Positions 1 to 8,852 of a stretch of 64,000 nt of DNA are shown in pieces (positions within the stretch are counted from its first letter, which is position 1; each line of letters starts with the position of its first letter). A model generated the notes under the pieces. That model searched no databases. It worked only from the letters and a program-made list of their open reading frames with translations, and was not told the DNA's origin. The translations under genes and the position numbers were made by a program. This DNA is from Cacconaster sp964598495 (lineage in GTDB: Bacteria > Bacteroidota > Bacteroidia > Bacteroidales > UBA932): assembly GCA_964598495.1 (NCBI GenBank), contig CAZRBY010000003.1:62001-126000 (forward strand), written 5' to 3'.

Positions 1-445
1 CGGGAGTAATTGCAAGGTCGATTATGATCACATAGTCATCCTGTGCGGCGACAACTTCAATTGCCGAATTGACCCTGGCCTGAATGGGGCCGATCAGTTC
101 TTCCGATTTTTTGGCCAAAATGCCATCTTCCCCAAAGTAGATGCGTTGTTTGCTCTTCACCACCTGCTCTTTAGATATAATCTCCTGCTCCCTGGCTGCG
201 CGCTGAGAGGCGTTAAGTGAATGTTTTATTTGCTGATATGTCTGATAGAGCTGGTCTATCTCGCCTATTTCGGCCTCTAAGGTGGCCTTGTACTTGTCTG
301 AAAGCTCATTGAGCTCATTCTGTGCGGCCTGATATTCAGGAATGGCATCCAATATCACCTCAGTGTTGATGTAAGCCACCTTCTGTGCATCTGCACAAAA
401 AACGAAAATCATAAGTGCTGCAAATGACAGTAAAAACTTTTTCAT
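1..445 (-). CDS. OmpH/Skp family periplasmic chaperone (partial, C-terminus off the left edge)
   Basis: The visible part encodes about 148 residues. It opens with a signal peptide (MKKFLLSFAALMIFVFC, then ADAQ), continues with KVAYINTEVILDAIPEYQ, the usual OmpH opening, and then a long charged helical stretch as in the Skp tentacles. Skp-like proteins hold unfolded outer-membrane proteins in the periplasm for the BAM complex. I chose the ATG at 445 because it starts the signal peptide; in-frame ATGs at 454 and 457 are possible. It lies 21 bases after the bamA stop on the same strand, the common Bacteroidales order bamA-ompH. A second OmpH homologue lies at 5453. The C-terminus is missing because the window ends. 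Confidence 0.88.
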   Translation of the reverse strand, partial: MKKFLLSFAALMIFVFCADAQKVAYINTEVILDAIPEYQAAQNELNELSDKYKATLEAEIGEIDQLYQTYQQIKHSLNASQRAAREQEIISKEQVVKSKQRIYFGEDGILAKKSEELIGPIQARVNSAIEVVAAQDDYVIIIDLAITP

Positions 446-466
446 CTTGAACATCATTTATATTAG

Positions 467-931
467 TTAAAATTGTTGTCCTATCACAAAGTGGAATTGA
501 CTTCTCTCATCAGGATTGTCGGAATCAAATCCATAGCCCCAGTCGATACCGAGCATACCCACTATAGGCAACAATACCCTTACTCCTGCTCCCGCAGAGC
601 GCTTTATGTGGAAGGGGTTGAAATTGCGGATATCCGACCAACAGTTACCTCCTTCGAGGAAGACAAGTGCGTAAATCGTGGAATTAGGCTGCATTATTAC
701 GGGATATCTTAGTTCGACAGTAAACTTGTCATAGACATTACCCGCATAGGCATTGCCTATATAGGGAGTGAGAGAGTAATTCTCGTAACCCCTGAGGCCG
801 ACAACCTCGGAACCGTAAGTATTGTATCCCGACATGCCGTCACCGCCAAGTATAAAGCCCTCGAACGGGGAGTAGCCGTAGTTTTTGTTGTAAAAGCCCA
901 AATAACCGAACTGCGCCCTCGTCATAAGCAC
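467..931 (-). CDS. bamA: BamA C-terminal beta-barrel fragment, downstream of a frameshift
   Basis: This is the last 154 residues of the outer-membrane assembly factor BamA, containing the final barrel strands and ending in HFVIGQQF, an aromatic C-terminus as expected for a barrel protein. The same frame is open upstream to about 1008, where it reads DHYKWIEYHKWTFRGSLF, a BamA segment, so the fragment really begins at the frameshift and the ATG at 931 is only an internal methionine. It continues the protein that starts at 2973. One missing base near 1006-1012 separates the two frames. BamA is essential in Gram-negative bacteria, so a sequencing or assembly error is more likely than a true pseudogene. 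Confidence 0.85.
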   Translation of the reverse strand: MLMTRAQFGYLGFYNKNYGYSPFEGFILGGDGMSGYNTYGSEVVGLRGYENYSLTPYIGNAYAGNVYDKFTVELRYPVIMQPNSTIYALVFLEGGNCWSDIRNFNPFHIKRSAGAGVRVLLPIVGMLGIDWGYGFDSDNPDERSQFHFVIGQQF

Positions 932-942
932 AAGATCGCCTA

Positions 943-2973
943 TTAGTTTGGTGAAAAGAGACCCTCGGAAGGTCCACTTATGGTACTCGATCCACTTGTA
1001 GTGATCCTACGGTTGGCGCCCAAAAGCGAGAAAGGTGGAGTTACCTGGACGGAAAATGACAAGTCGGCACCGCTTCGGGGATAAATCGACTGGTCGGTAG
1101 AGTTACGTGTCAAAGTCGTGGTCCAGCTTATGTTGTGCGAGATACCTGTATCAAAAATAAAGTTGTAAGACCAGTCCTGAAGGCGGTATGACTGCCAACC
1201 GAGCTGATTGTAGAGCACAAAATAGTTGTCCGGCCATTTGAGGCGCGTACCAAGCCCGACTGCAGCGCCGAAAATCTCCATGTACTCGTCATCATTGAGC
1301 ACCTGATAATAATAGGTGGAGTAAGAGTTGGTCTGACGTGTGAAATATGCGGAAATGTTCAGTGAAGTCGGTTTCTTGCCGGTGAGCCAAGGTTCTACGA
1401 AACTTGCCGTAAATGCGGTGTAGTAAGAACCGTTGGTCTGGAATCTGACTGCCAACTGCTGGGCATCACCCAATGGAACCGGTCTCCATGCCTCCTTTTT
1501 AAAGAAATTAGAGGTGGAAAAGTTATTGAAACTTACACCGAGAGTACCTACGAATGTGTTGTTGCCCCATCCGCCGGAAAGTTCCAACTGACTGTTGGCC
1601 TTTTCCTCAACATTATATGTTATATCCACAGTGTTGTTCATGGGATTTGGGATCAATGCATAGCCCTTAGAGGGATCCGCAGCATATTCTGCATCAAAAT
1701 GGCTCATAGAGGCAATTTCACGAACGGAACGCTCAAAATCAGTCTGGCGGAAGAGATAGCCCGGACGCGTAAAAACGGCTCTTCGCACCACATTCTCATT
1801 TGTTATGGTGTTACCGTTGATTATGATATTGTTGAATGTGGCAGGTTTCCCCTCAATCATACGCATCTCCACATCAACCGAGTCTCCATCAATTGTAAGT
1901 TCCACGGGAGTTACATTGAAAAAGAGGTAACCCTGATCACGGTAAAGTTTTGAGATGGTCAAGTCATTCTCCTTGTCGCCGCCGAAAAGGCGTTTTTCCA
2001 TTGTCACCACGTCATATATGGAACCCTTTTCAATACGAAGTACGGAGTTGAGCTGTTCCTCGGTGTACTCTGAATTTCCGGTCCAGGTGATATCCCTGAA
2101 ATAATATCTCTTACCCTGGTCGATGGTAAAATGAATACCCAACCTGCCCTCCTCTATCTGATAAATCGAATCACGGATAATCCTTGCGTCACGATAACCG
2201 GCCTCATTGAATGCATCGATGAGGGACTGTTTGTCATTCTCGTACTCATCCTCATTGAATTTTTTGGATGAGAATAGGTTATACCACTTGGAGTCCTTGG
2301 TTTTCTTCATCGCCCTGTCGAGCTTGAACTTTTTAAGCTCGCCGTTACCCTCGTAAGTGATGGTCCTCACCTTGACTTTCTTACCCCTGTTTATATCGAA
2401 GGTGACCGATACCGCGTTGTTGATGATGGAGTCGACCTGTTGAATTACATTAACCTCGGCGTTTATAAAACCTTTCTCTTTAAAATACCTCTTGATAATG
2501 TTGGTGGATGTGGAAATCACATAATCGGATAGTTCTCCTCCCCTTTTGAGCGTAAGTCTATCCCTGATCTCGTCACGGTCTGAGTTCCTTATGCCCTTGA
2601 AATCCCATCTGATAACCCTGGGGCGTTCCGTAACCTTGAGCACAAGGTAAGCGGTGTCGCGTGATGCCGAAAGTGAGTCGACATAAAGTCCGACTGTGGA
2701 GAATGCCCTCTGGAGCCATATTCTCTTGAGTGCGGCAGAAACATCTGCACCGGGAATCTGCACATTGTCACCCTCGTGAATGCCAAGCACCGAAAGCACT
2801 TGTTCGGCTCTTCGGGATTTGAGACCATCTATTGTGACGCCTCCTATAGTATAGGTTCTGGGATTTGAATAATCAATCTCCACGCCCCGTCCTGAAATAA
2901 CTTCCTGCGCCGATACTACAGCACAGGGAAGCAGAAAAAGCAGGATCAGAATCAGTCTAATGTGTCTCATCAA
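943..2973 (-). CDS. bamA: Outer membrane protein assembly factor BamA (POTRA domains and first part of barrel; frameshifted)
   Basis: BamA is the central barrel of the machine that folds and inserts outer-membrane proteins. The product starts with a signal peptide ending in VVSAQ, followed by several POTRA repeats (about residues 35 to 430, for example GNSEYTEEQLNSVLRIEKG) and then the barrel (LELSGGWGNNTFVGTLGVSF). The frame goes off the family after SLLGANRRIT and ends 30 residues later, while the true continuation is found in another frame down to 467. Joined together the protein would be about 835 residues, normal for Bacteroidota. It lies 32 bases downstream of uppS on the same strand and was probably co-transcribed with uppS, nadK and ompH. 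Confidence 0.9.
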   Translation of the reverse strand: MMRHIRLILILLFLLPCAVVSAQEVISGRGVEIDYSNPRTYTIGGVTIDGLKSRRAEQVLSVLGIHEGDNVQIPGADVSAALKRIWLQRAFSTVGLYVDSLSASRDTAYLVLKVTERPRVIRWDFKGIRNSDRDEIRDRLTLKRGGELSDYVISTSTNIIKRYFKEKGFINAEVNVIQQVDSIINNAVSVTFDINRGKKVKVRTITYEGNGELKKFKLDRAMKKTKDSKWYNLFSSKKFNEDEYENDKQSLIDAFNEAGYRDARIIRDSIYQIEEGRLGIHFTIDQGKRYYFRDITWTGNSEYTEEQLNSVLRIEKGSIYDVVTMEKRLFGGDKENDLTISKLYRDQGYLFFNVTPVELTIDGDSVDVEMRMIEGKPATFNNIIINGNTITNENVVRRAVFTRPGYLFRQTDFERSVREIASMSHFDAEYAADPSKGYALIPNPMNNTVDITYNVEEKANSQLELSGGWGNNTFVGTLGVSFNNFSTSNFFKKEAWRPVPLGDAQQLAVRFQTNGSYYTAFTASFVEPWLTGKKPTSLNISAYFTRQTNSYSTYYYQVLNDDEYMEIFGAAVGLGTRLKWPDNYFVLYNQLGWQSYRLQDWSYNFIFDTGISHNISWTTTLTRNSTDQSIYPRSGADLSFSVQVTPPFSLLGANRRITTSGSSTISGPSEGLFSPN

Positions 2974-3005
2974 ACAGCAAGTAATAAGTCTGCAAAGATA
3001 ACCTT

Positions 3006-3731
3006 TTATTTTAGTTTGCCAAAGCGTCGCTGCCTGTTGTTGAAGCTTACCAGCGCCTTGTCAAAATCAGTTTTGCGAAAATCAGGCCAAAGAACCTCCG
3101 TAAAGTAGAACTCCGTGTAGGCTGCCTGCCACAACATATAATTGCTGATGCGCTGTTCTCCGCTTGTACGTATTATGAGATCGGGATCGGGAAGACCCTC
3201 CGTGCTGAGCAGCCCCATGAATGAATCTTGATCCAAATAGGGAATCGGGACTCCCTCTTTGGTAGCATTTGCACATATTTCGCCATATCGTCGCGCCGCC
3301 TGGAGAATATCCCACCTTCCACTGTAACTTAACATAACTATCAGGTCCAGTGACGAGTTTGAAAGAGTCTCGATCTCCACCTCCTCAACAGCTGCAATCA
3401 AGTCATCCGGAAGTTGCTCTCTATTGCCGATGATGCGAAACCTGATGTCATACTTTGCAAAGGTGGGTCTTTCGGCAACCACCGCCTTAGCCATGAGAGT
3501 CATAAGCCCTGACACCTCTTCATCCGGCCGTCCCCAGTTCTCCTCGGAAAAGGCGAATAGACTCAAATATCTGATGCCTTTCTCTCTTGCGTACTCAACG
3601 GCAATTTTTACGCTCTCCACGCCGGCATTGTGGCCGAATAGACGTTCATAACCTTTTTTACGAGCCCAACGGCCATTGCCGTCCATTATTATTGACACAT
3701 GTGTCGGGATGCCTGTGATTTCAGATGTCAT
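3006..3731 (-). CDS. uppS: Isoprenyl transferase (undecaprenyl diphosphate synthase)
   Basis: The enzyme condenses isopentenyl diphosphate units onto farnesyl diphosphate to give undecaprenyl diphosphate, the lipid carrier for peptidoglycan and surface glycans. The 241-residue length is normal for the cis-prenyltransferase family. The signature MDGNGRWA lies at residues 16-23 with the catalytic Asp17, and the C-terminal block RTSGEQRISNYMLWQ binds the second substrate. The start overlaps the end of nadK by 11 bases, so the two are translationally coupled. bamA follows 32 bases downstream. Confidence 0.96.
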   Translation of the reverse strand: MTSEITGIPTHVSIIMDGNGRWARKKGYERLFGHNAGVESVKIAVEYAREKGIRYLSLFAFSEENWGRPDEEVSGLMTLMAKAVVAERPTFAKYDIRFRIIGNREQLPDDLIAAVEEVEIETLSNSSLDLIVMLSYSGRWDILQAARRYGEICANATKEGVPIPYLDQDSFMGLLSTEGLPDPDLIIRTSGEQRISNYMLWQAAYTEFYFTEVLWPDFRKTDFDKALVSFNNRQRRFGKLK

Positions 3732-4617
3732 TGCGCTTGTCTTCGCCCCAAAGGAGCTTGTCTTTTATGGCTTTAATAAAATTATTGTCGAAAAGGGAGA
3801 CATAACCGAAAGGGAATTCACCTCTTGTAATCCGTGCCGATCCGCCGGAGGGGAGCGTAAAAGAACGATTGTCCACTGTAACTATAGCAGGCAAGTCCCT
3901 CGATGATAGAGTGAGTTCGAGTGTTGAGGTCAGCGGAGCTACCAGCGGACGCACATTGAGGTTGTGTGGCGCTATGGGAGCTATTATAAGCACCGGAGAA
4001 TCGGGCATCACTATCGGTCCGCCTACACTGAGAGAGTAGGCAGTACTACCGGTGGGGGTAGCTATGACAATACCATCCGCACGGTATAGTGGCAGTGGAC
4101 GGCCGTCAATCTTCATACTGATGGAGAGCATTGCAGGGCCTTGGCGGTGAATGGAAATTTCGTTCATTGCATAAGGATAAAATCCTTCGGGCACAGAACC
4201 GCAATCAATCCTGAGAAGGTCACGCTGCTCCAACGAATAGCGTCCCTCCAGCAGGTCATCTATCCATAAGGGAGGCTCGCCTCCTACCTTAGCGGTGGTC
4301 AGAAATCCAAGTCGGCCGAAGTTTATGCCGGCCACCGGTATACCTCTGTCCCTGACATATGTAACTGAAGAGAGAAAGGTGCCGTCTCCGCCGAGGGAGA
4401 GGAAAAGAGTCACATCTTGAGGAAGATCTTCACTGGAAGTAAAAATCTCTCCATGAGGCAGTTTCAGGCCCCTTTGCGAGAGTTGCTCAAGAAAAGGCGC
4501 ATACCATACGAACATCACTTTTCTGGATGAAAGCGCCTCCAGAAGAAGAGTGAATTGGTCGAGATACCCACTCCGGACCTCTCTACCCAAAATGGCAATC
4601 TTTGTACTCCGTTTCAT
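3721..4617 (-). CDS. nadK: NAD kinase
   Basis: The enzyme phosphorylates NAD to NADP in the cytoplasm. The product has 298 residues. The diacylglycerol-kinase-like GGDGT motif sits at residues 76-80, followed by a NE motif in YAMNEISIHR and the TPTGSTAYSLSVGG block, all diagnostic for NadK. It is the first gene of the leftward nadK-uppS-bamA-ompH group and overlaps uppS by 11 bases. A full consensus Bacteroidota promoter precedes it and reaches into the start of divergent pdxJ. Confidence 0.96.
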   Translation of the reverse strand: MKRSTKIAILGREVRSGYLDQFTLLLEALSSRKVMFVWYAPFLEQLSQRGLKLPHGEIFTSSEDLPQDVTLFLSLGGDGTFLSSVTYVRDRGIPVAGINFGRLGFLTTAKVGGEPPLWIDDLLEGRYSLEQRDLLRIDCGSVPEGFYPYAMNEISIHRQGPAMLSISMKIDGRPLPLYRADGIVIATPTGSTAYSLSVGGPIVMPDSPVLIIAPIAPHNLNVRPLVAPLTSTLELTLSSRDLPAIVTVDNRSFTLPSGGSARITRGEFPFGYVSLFDNNFIKAIKDKLLWGEDKRNDI

Positions 4618-4635
4618 TTATAACGCTAAATTTGT

Positions 4636-4666
4636 CAAAATTATGTATTTTTGTAAATATGACAAA
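4636..4666 (-). promoter_or_regulatory. Promoter of nadK (-33 TTTG, -7 TAATTTTG)
   Basis: On the minus strand TTTG (4666-4663) is followed 23 bases later by TAATTTTG (4643-4636), a full match to the Bacteroides consensus TTTG / TAnnTTTG. Transcription would start near 4632, about 15 bases before the nadK ATG. The -33 element lies inside codons 2-3 of pdxJ. Confidence 0.7.
4646..4653 (+). promoter_or_regulatory. -7 box of pdxJ (TATTTTTG), probably giving a leaderless mRNA
   Basis: TATTTTTG matches TAnnTTTG and ends only five bases before the pdxJ ATG at 4659, so transcription would begin at or next to the start codon. No good -33 TTTG lies at the expected spacing. The box overlaps the nadK promoter on the other strand. 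Confidence 0.5.
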
Positions 4667-5378
4667 ATTAAGTGTAAATATCAATAAGATTGCAACGATC
4701 CGCAATGCGCGCGGCGGAAATCTTCCCGATGTGGTGAAGGCGGCAATCAATTGCGAAAAGTTTGGCGCTCAGGGCATAACCGTTCATCCGAGACCGGATG
4801 AAAGACACATCAGATATAGTGACGTGCGTCAGCTCAAACCGGTTCTTACTACCGAATTCAACATTGAAGGCAACCCTGTTCCTTCATTCATTGATCTTGT
4901 AATGGAGATACGGCCTGCACAGGTGACACTTGTGCCGGATGCCGAAGATGTCTTGACTTCCAATGCCGGCTGGGATACAAAACGCAACCTGACATATCTG
5001 CAGAAGATATGCAAACTATTTAATGATGCCGGTATCCGTACCTCCATCTTCATAGATCCTGTCATTGAGATGATACGGTATGCTGCTGAAACCGGCTGCA
5101 ACCGTGTTGAACTCTACACCGAAGCCTATGCCTCCGGTTATGCCACAGGACGTGAAAAAGCAATTGAACCATATATAAGAGCGGCAGAAGAGGCCACCCG
5201 CCTTGGTCTGGGTCTTAATGCCGGCCACGACCTTAGTCTGGAAAATCTCCGCTATCTGCGTAAGATGATTCCCAACCTGCTTGAGGTTTCGATAGGCCAC
5301 GCCCTTATCAGCGACGCCCTATACCTCGGACTCGAAAATACAATTGCGGCATATTTGGAGCAATTGTCCGATTTTTAA
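4659..5378 (+). CDS. pdxJ: Pyridoxine 5'-phosphate synthase
   Basis: PdxJ condenses 1-deoxyxylulose 5-phosphate with 3-amino-2-oxopropyl phosphate to make pyridoxine 5'-phosphate in vitamin B6 synthesis. I take the ATG at 4659 (MTKLSVNINKIATIRNARGG), giving 239 residues, the normal size. An upstream in-frame start at 4602 would overlap nadK and add residues with no family counterpart. Family blocks visible are VHPRPDERHI, FNIEGNP, the catalytic GCNRVELYTE segment and LNAGHDLSLENL near the C-terminus. It is divergent from nadK, a common Bacteroidales arrangement, and its -7 box abuts the start codon. Confidence 0.95.
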   Translation: MTKLSVNINKIATIRNARGGNLPDVVKAAINCEKFGAQGITVHPRPDERHIRYSDVRQLKPVLTTEFNIEGNPVPSFIDLVMEIRPAQVTLVPDAEDVLTSNAGWDTKRNLTYLQKICKLFNDAGIRTSIFIDPVIEMIRYAAETGCNRVELYTEAYASGYATGREKAIEPYIRAAEEATRLGLGLNAGHDLSLENLRYLRKMIPNLLEVSIGHALISDALYLGLENTIAAYLEQLSDF

Positions 5379-5387
5379 CTATATTTG
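5354..5387 (+). promoter_or_regulatory. Probable promoter of the second ompH (TTTG, TATATTTG)
   Basis: TATATTTG at 5380-5387 matches the -7 consensus exactly, and a TTTG lies at 5354-5357, 26 bases upstream (slightly long spacing). The predicted start near 5391 leaves a leader of about 60 bases before the gene at 5453. The -33 element lies inside the 3' end of pdxJ. Confidence 0.5.
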
Positions 5388-5452
5388 CACGATATTTGCT
5401 TTTGCAAAAACATCATTAGAATAATATAAATCACATTTTTTAAAGATTTTTT

Positions 5453-6091
5453 ATGGAAAACAACGTTCAAGCATCCTGCAGCAACAGGACTCCGATAATC
5501 CTCAGCGTTCTCGCCATTATTCTCTGTGCGATTGGATTGATACTTCAATTTGTAGGTGACAAAGGCTCCAAAGTTACCATTCCCGAAGGCGATTCAGAAG
5601 TGACAGCCCAGAGGGGTGACATAGTCTATGTGCGTATGGATACCCTTATCATGCAATATGATATGGCAAGCGACCTCTCTTCAACTTTCCAGGCAGAAGC
5701 TCAGGCCGTTCAGGACGACCTGAATAAGAGGGGAAGAAAGCTTGAAAGCGATATGAAGAGTTTCGAGAACCAGTATCAGAAAGGTCTTCTCACCCGCTCA
5801 AACGCTGAGCAGCAGCAGAATGCCCTCCTCAAACGCCAGCAGGAGCTCCAGAACTTGGCAAATCAGAAACAGCTTGAGCTACAGGAGAAAGAGTATGTGA
5901 TGAACAACCAGATAATCCATGCTATAAAGTCTTACCTTGAGGAATATAATAAAATACGGGGTTACTCAGCCATTCTAACCACCACAGATGTAACCAACAC
6001 CGTGATTGTGGGTAATGTAGCCCTCGATATCACTCAGGATGTGGTTGAAGGTCTCAACGCCGAATATATCAAGGTTAGGAACAAAAACTAG
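5453..6091 (+). CDS. OmpH/Skp family protein with N-terminal membrane anchor
   Basis: The 212-residue product has a short cytoplasmic N-terminus, one hydrophobic segment (about residues 17-38, SVLAIILCAIGLILQFV) and then an OmpH domain with a long coiled coil rich in Gln, Glu and Lys (about residues 75-165). The beginning GDIVYVRMDTLIMQYDMA corresponds to the family opening. Skp-like proteins bind unfolded outer-membrane proteins; here the uncleaved-looking segment without a clear signal peptidase site suggests a membrane-tethered version. The OmpH assignment is firm, the tethering is inferred. A promoter and a terminator flank it, so it is probably transcribed alone. Confidence 0.85.
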   Translation: MENNVQASCSNRTPIILSVLAIILCAIGLILQFVGDKGSKVTIPEGDSEVTAQRGDIVYVRMDTLIMQYDMASDLSSTFQAEAQAVQDDLNKRGRKLESDMKSFENQYQKGLLTRSNAEQQQNALLKRQQELQNLANQKQLELQEKEYVMNNQIIHAIKSYLEEYNKIRGYSAILTTTDVTNTVIVGNVALDITQDVVEGLNAEYIKVRNKN

Positions 6092-6108
6092 CTTATACCG
6101 GACAATAC

Positions 6109-6155
6109 ATTGCCGTATCAGCCCAGTATAACGACTGACTGATGCGGCAATTTTC
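6109..6155 (+). terminator. Intrinsic terminator after the anchored OmpH gene
   Basis: ATTGCCGTATCAG (6109-6121) pairs with CTGATGCGGCAAT (6139-6151) through 13 pairs including one wobble, and a short T run follows. It lies 18 bases after the gene's stop codon and before purC. Confidence 0.65.
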
Positions 6156-6177
6156 ATAAACAGGCCCTTATTTGATT

Positions 6178-7131
6178 ATGAATGCAATAACACACACCGA
6201 ATTTGATTTTTCAGGACAAACATCGAAATATGTCGGCAAAGTTAGGGATGTCTATTTCATAGAGGACAAATACCTCGTAATGGTAGCCACAGACAGGATT
6301 TCAGCATTTGACGTCGTCCTCCCCAAAGGTATTCCCTACAAAGGACAGGTGCTCAACCAGATTGCCTCGTCTTTCCTAGACCAGACTTCCGACATTGTCA
6401 AAAACTGGAAAATCGCATCTCCCGATCCAATGGTGACTGTAGGTCACAAGTGTGACCCTCTCCCCATAGAAATGATAGTACGCGGCTACCTTACCGGCAG
6501 TTCTTGGAGAACCTACAAATCAGGTGAAAGAATGATCTGCGGCGTTCATATTCCCGAAGGAATGAGGGAACATCAAAAATTCGATCAACCCATCATCACC
6601 CCAACCACCAAAGCCGAAATAGGAGAGCACGACCAGGATATCAGCAAGGAGGAGATCATAAACCGAGGACTTGTATCCCGTGAGGATTACGAAGAACTTG
6701 AGCGCATCTCCCTCGCTCTTTACAAAAGGGGTTGCGAGATTGCAGCCTCACGCGGACTGATACTGGTAGACACCAAATATGAGTTCGGCAAAAAGGATGG
6801 TGAAATCTACCTCATAGATGAAATTCACACCCCAGACTCCTCAAGATATTTCTACGCCGACTCTTATCGGGAACTCTTTGACAAGGGTGAGCAGCAGAGA
6901 CAGCTCTCAAAGGAATTTGTAAGGGAGTGGCTTATGGAGAACGGTTTTAGCGGAAAGCACGGTCAGAGTCTCCCCGAAATGACTCCGGAGCGAGTAGACA
7001 TCATCTCCGAGAGATATATCGAACTCTACGAAAAGCTCACAGGCAAAGAGTTCAGCAAAGAGAGCTACGATGAGATCTACGAACGAATAGAAGAGAACAT
7101 CAAAAACATGCTCGCCAGACTTCCCTTATGA
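6178..7131 (+). CDS. purC: Phosphoribosylaminoimidazole-succinocarboxamide synthase
   Basis: PurC (SAICAR synthase) joins aspartate to CAIR with ATP in purine synthesis. I use the ATG at 6178 (MNAITHTEFDF), giving 317 residues; a TTG two codons upstream is less likely. Recognisable blocks are KYVGKVRDVYFIEDKYLVMV at the N-terminus (nucleotide-binding strand), ATDRISAFDVVLPKGIPYKG, the EMIVRGYLTGSSWR motif and LVDTKYEFGKKDGEIYLIDE. The length fits the longer Bacteroidota/eukaryote-like form. Its stop overlaps the next gene by four bases (ATGA), implying translational coupling. Confidence 0.96.
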   Translation: MNAITHTEFDFSGQTSKYVGKVRDVYFIEDKYLVMVATDRISAFDVVLPKGIPYKGQVLNQIASSFLDQTSDIVKNWKIASPDPMVTVGHKCDPLPIEMIVRGYLTGSSWRTYKSGERMICGVHIPEGMREHQKFDQPIITPTTKAEIGEHDQDISKEEIINRGLVSREDYEELERISLALYKRGCEIAASRGLILVDTKYEFGKKDGEIYLIDEIHTPDSSRYFYADSYRELFDKGEQQRQLSKEFVREWLMENGFSGKHGQSLPEMTPERVDIISERYIELYEKLTGKEFSKESYDEIYERIEENIKNMLARLPL

Positions 7132-8852
7132 AAAAAACAGTAATAACAACCCTCCTAGTGCTGCTCTTCCTCCCTCTGGGAGCGCAGAACACCGTGCCTC
7201 CCCAAATCACCATTTCCACTGAGAAAGTCAACATTGGCGGAAACATCTACCTTATCCACAAGGTGGAGTCGGGAGAAACCATCTACTCACTCTGCAGAGC
7301 TTATAAGGTTGAATCCGAAGAGCTTTTCAAAGCTAATCCCCAACTAAAAGAGGGGCTTAAGGCGGGTAAAATCATCTATATCCCCACATCGGCTAAAGCA
7401 GAGATTTCCCAACCGAATGCCCCGATCCAATCTGCTGAGGAGGAACAAAAAAAGATAGAAAAGGAGCCGGAAAGCTTAGAACATGAGGTACCTGAAAAAG
7501 ATTATGTGGAGCACAGGGTCAAACTATTCGAAACCCTCAACTCCATCTCTCGAAAATATAATGTTTCCGTAAGGAAGATTATGGAGTTCAACGAACTTGA
7601 GAGCAGCTTCATTTCGTTCAGACAGATACTCCGAATCCCAATAAAAAAGGAATCGGAGAAGCCGGAAGAGGAGCTCGAAGATGAAGAAAAAGTTGTCGAG
7701 GAGATTGTGAATGATATTCCGGAAGGTATTCCATTTGAACAGATGAGCGACACTGAAGCTCTCGCCAAGATAGAACTGCTTAAGGGCCTTACCCATTTTG
7801 ACAGGAGAAATCCGATAAAAATAGCCCTGATACTCCCCTTTGACACACACACTTCCACACCCTCCGCAAATTACCTCGATTTCTACAGCGGAGCTCTTAT
7901 GGCAGTAGAAAAGCTTAAAGAGGCCGGATTGCAAATAGCTCTAAACACCATAGACATATCCGCATACTCCTGGCTGGGAGAAATCTTCCAGAATAATATG
8001 ATAAAGGATTGCAATCTTGTGGTTGGGCATATCGATGCAAATCAAATCAACACCTTCACTGACTACTGCAGTTATAACAAAATACCTTTTGTATCTCCTC
8101 TCGATCTGCAAACCGACTCACTCGCATTTCATAACCGCTATTTCTTTCAAATGCCCGTGACGGCAGCCACCCAAACAAAGAACCTTATCGGCAGGATAAA
8201 TCTCGGCGATAATTCGAAGTTGACAATTTTCTCTGACGCCTCCGGCAGTGAAGAGACCTACAGACGCAGCATTCTGGCGGCAATTGATTCGGCCGGACTC
8301 CCCCGCAATGAGATCAGATACCATATCGTCAGCGGCAGGACCATCATAGATTCACTCATCACTACAATGAGTCCCGATGTTGAACACCATATTGTAGTGG
8401 CTTCAGAGCAGGAAGCATTTGCTTCGGATGTAATCAGGAACATGGGGGTACTGAAGTTTCACGGGTATAATATCAAACTCTACTGTTCCAACAGAATCAG
8501 AAATTTCGAGACCATTGAAGGAAACCTTTTACACGAGGTCAACGCTCACATTTCCACCAATTATTTCGTCGATTACGGAGACAAGGCTACAAAGGAATTC
8601 ATCCTCGGCTATCGTGCCCTTTTCAAAACAGAGCCCACTCCATTTGCCTTTCACGGATATGACACATTCCTCTATTTCATCACGGTCATAAATGATTTAG
8701 GCAAGGATTTCTCCAATTTGATCTATTATTGCCCGATGAATATGCTCCAAAATGACATTCATTTCCGTAGAACAGGGCCCGACGGAGGATTTGTAAATAT
8801 TGACAGTAGGGATTTGGAGTACACACCCGACAGTAGGATTACCGTCAAATAG
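7128..8852 (+). CDS. LysM-containing protein with periplasmic-binding-protein-like domain
   Basis: The 574-residue product has a signal peptide (ending LPLGAQ), two LysM repeats (about residues 43-88, HKVESGETIYSLCRAYKV, and 127-170, EHRVKLFETLNSISRKYNV), an acidic linker, and from about residue 230 a domain that looks like the ligand-binding fold of ABC-type amino-acid receptors (KIALILPFDTHT ... LDFYSGALMAVEKL). LysM binds peptidoglycan, so the protein is expected to sit in the periplasm on the cell wall. The ligand is unknown. This architecture is common but uncharacterised in Bacteroidales. It overlaps purC by four bases and runs into the convergent aminopeptidase gene by eight bases. Confidence 0.8.
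   Translation: MKKTVITTLLVLLFLPLGAQNTVPPQITISTEKVNIGGNIYLIHKVESGETIYSLCRAYKVESEELFKANPQLKEGLKAGKIIYIPTSAKAEISQPNAPIQSAEEEQKKIEKEPESLEHEVPEKDYVEHRVKLFETLNSISRKYNVSVRKIMEFNELESSFISFRQILRIPIKKESEKPEEELEDEEKVVEEIVNDIPEGIPFEQMSDTEALAKIELLKGLTHFDRRNPIKIALILPFDTHTSTPSANYLDFYSGALMAVEKLKEAGLQIALNTIDISAYSWLGEIFQNNMIKDCNLVVGHIDANQINTFTDYCSYNKIPFVSPLDLQTDSLAFHNRYFFQMPVTAATQTKNLIGRINLGDNSKLTIFSDASGSEETYRRSILAAIDSAGLPRNEIRYHIVSGRTIIDSLITTMSPDVEHHIVVASEQEAFASDVIRNMGVLKFHGYNIKLYCSNRIRNFETIEGNLLHEVNAHISTNYFVDYGDKATKEFILGYRALFKTEPTPFAFHGYDTFLYFITVINDLGKDFSNLIYYCPMNMLQNDIHFRRTGPDGGFVNIDSRDLEYTPDSRITVK

Noticed and set aside
4602..4658. Longer pdxJ start at 4602
   Set aside because: The extra 19 residues overlap nadK, contain the promoter boxes and have no counterpart in PdxJ.
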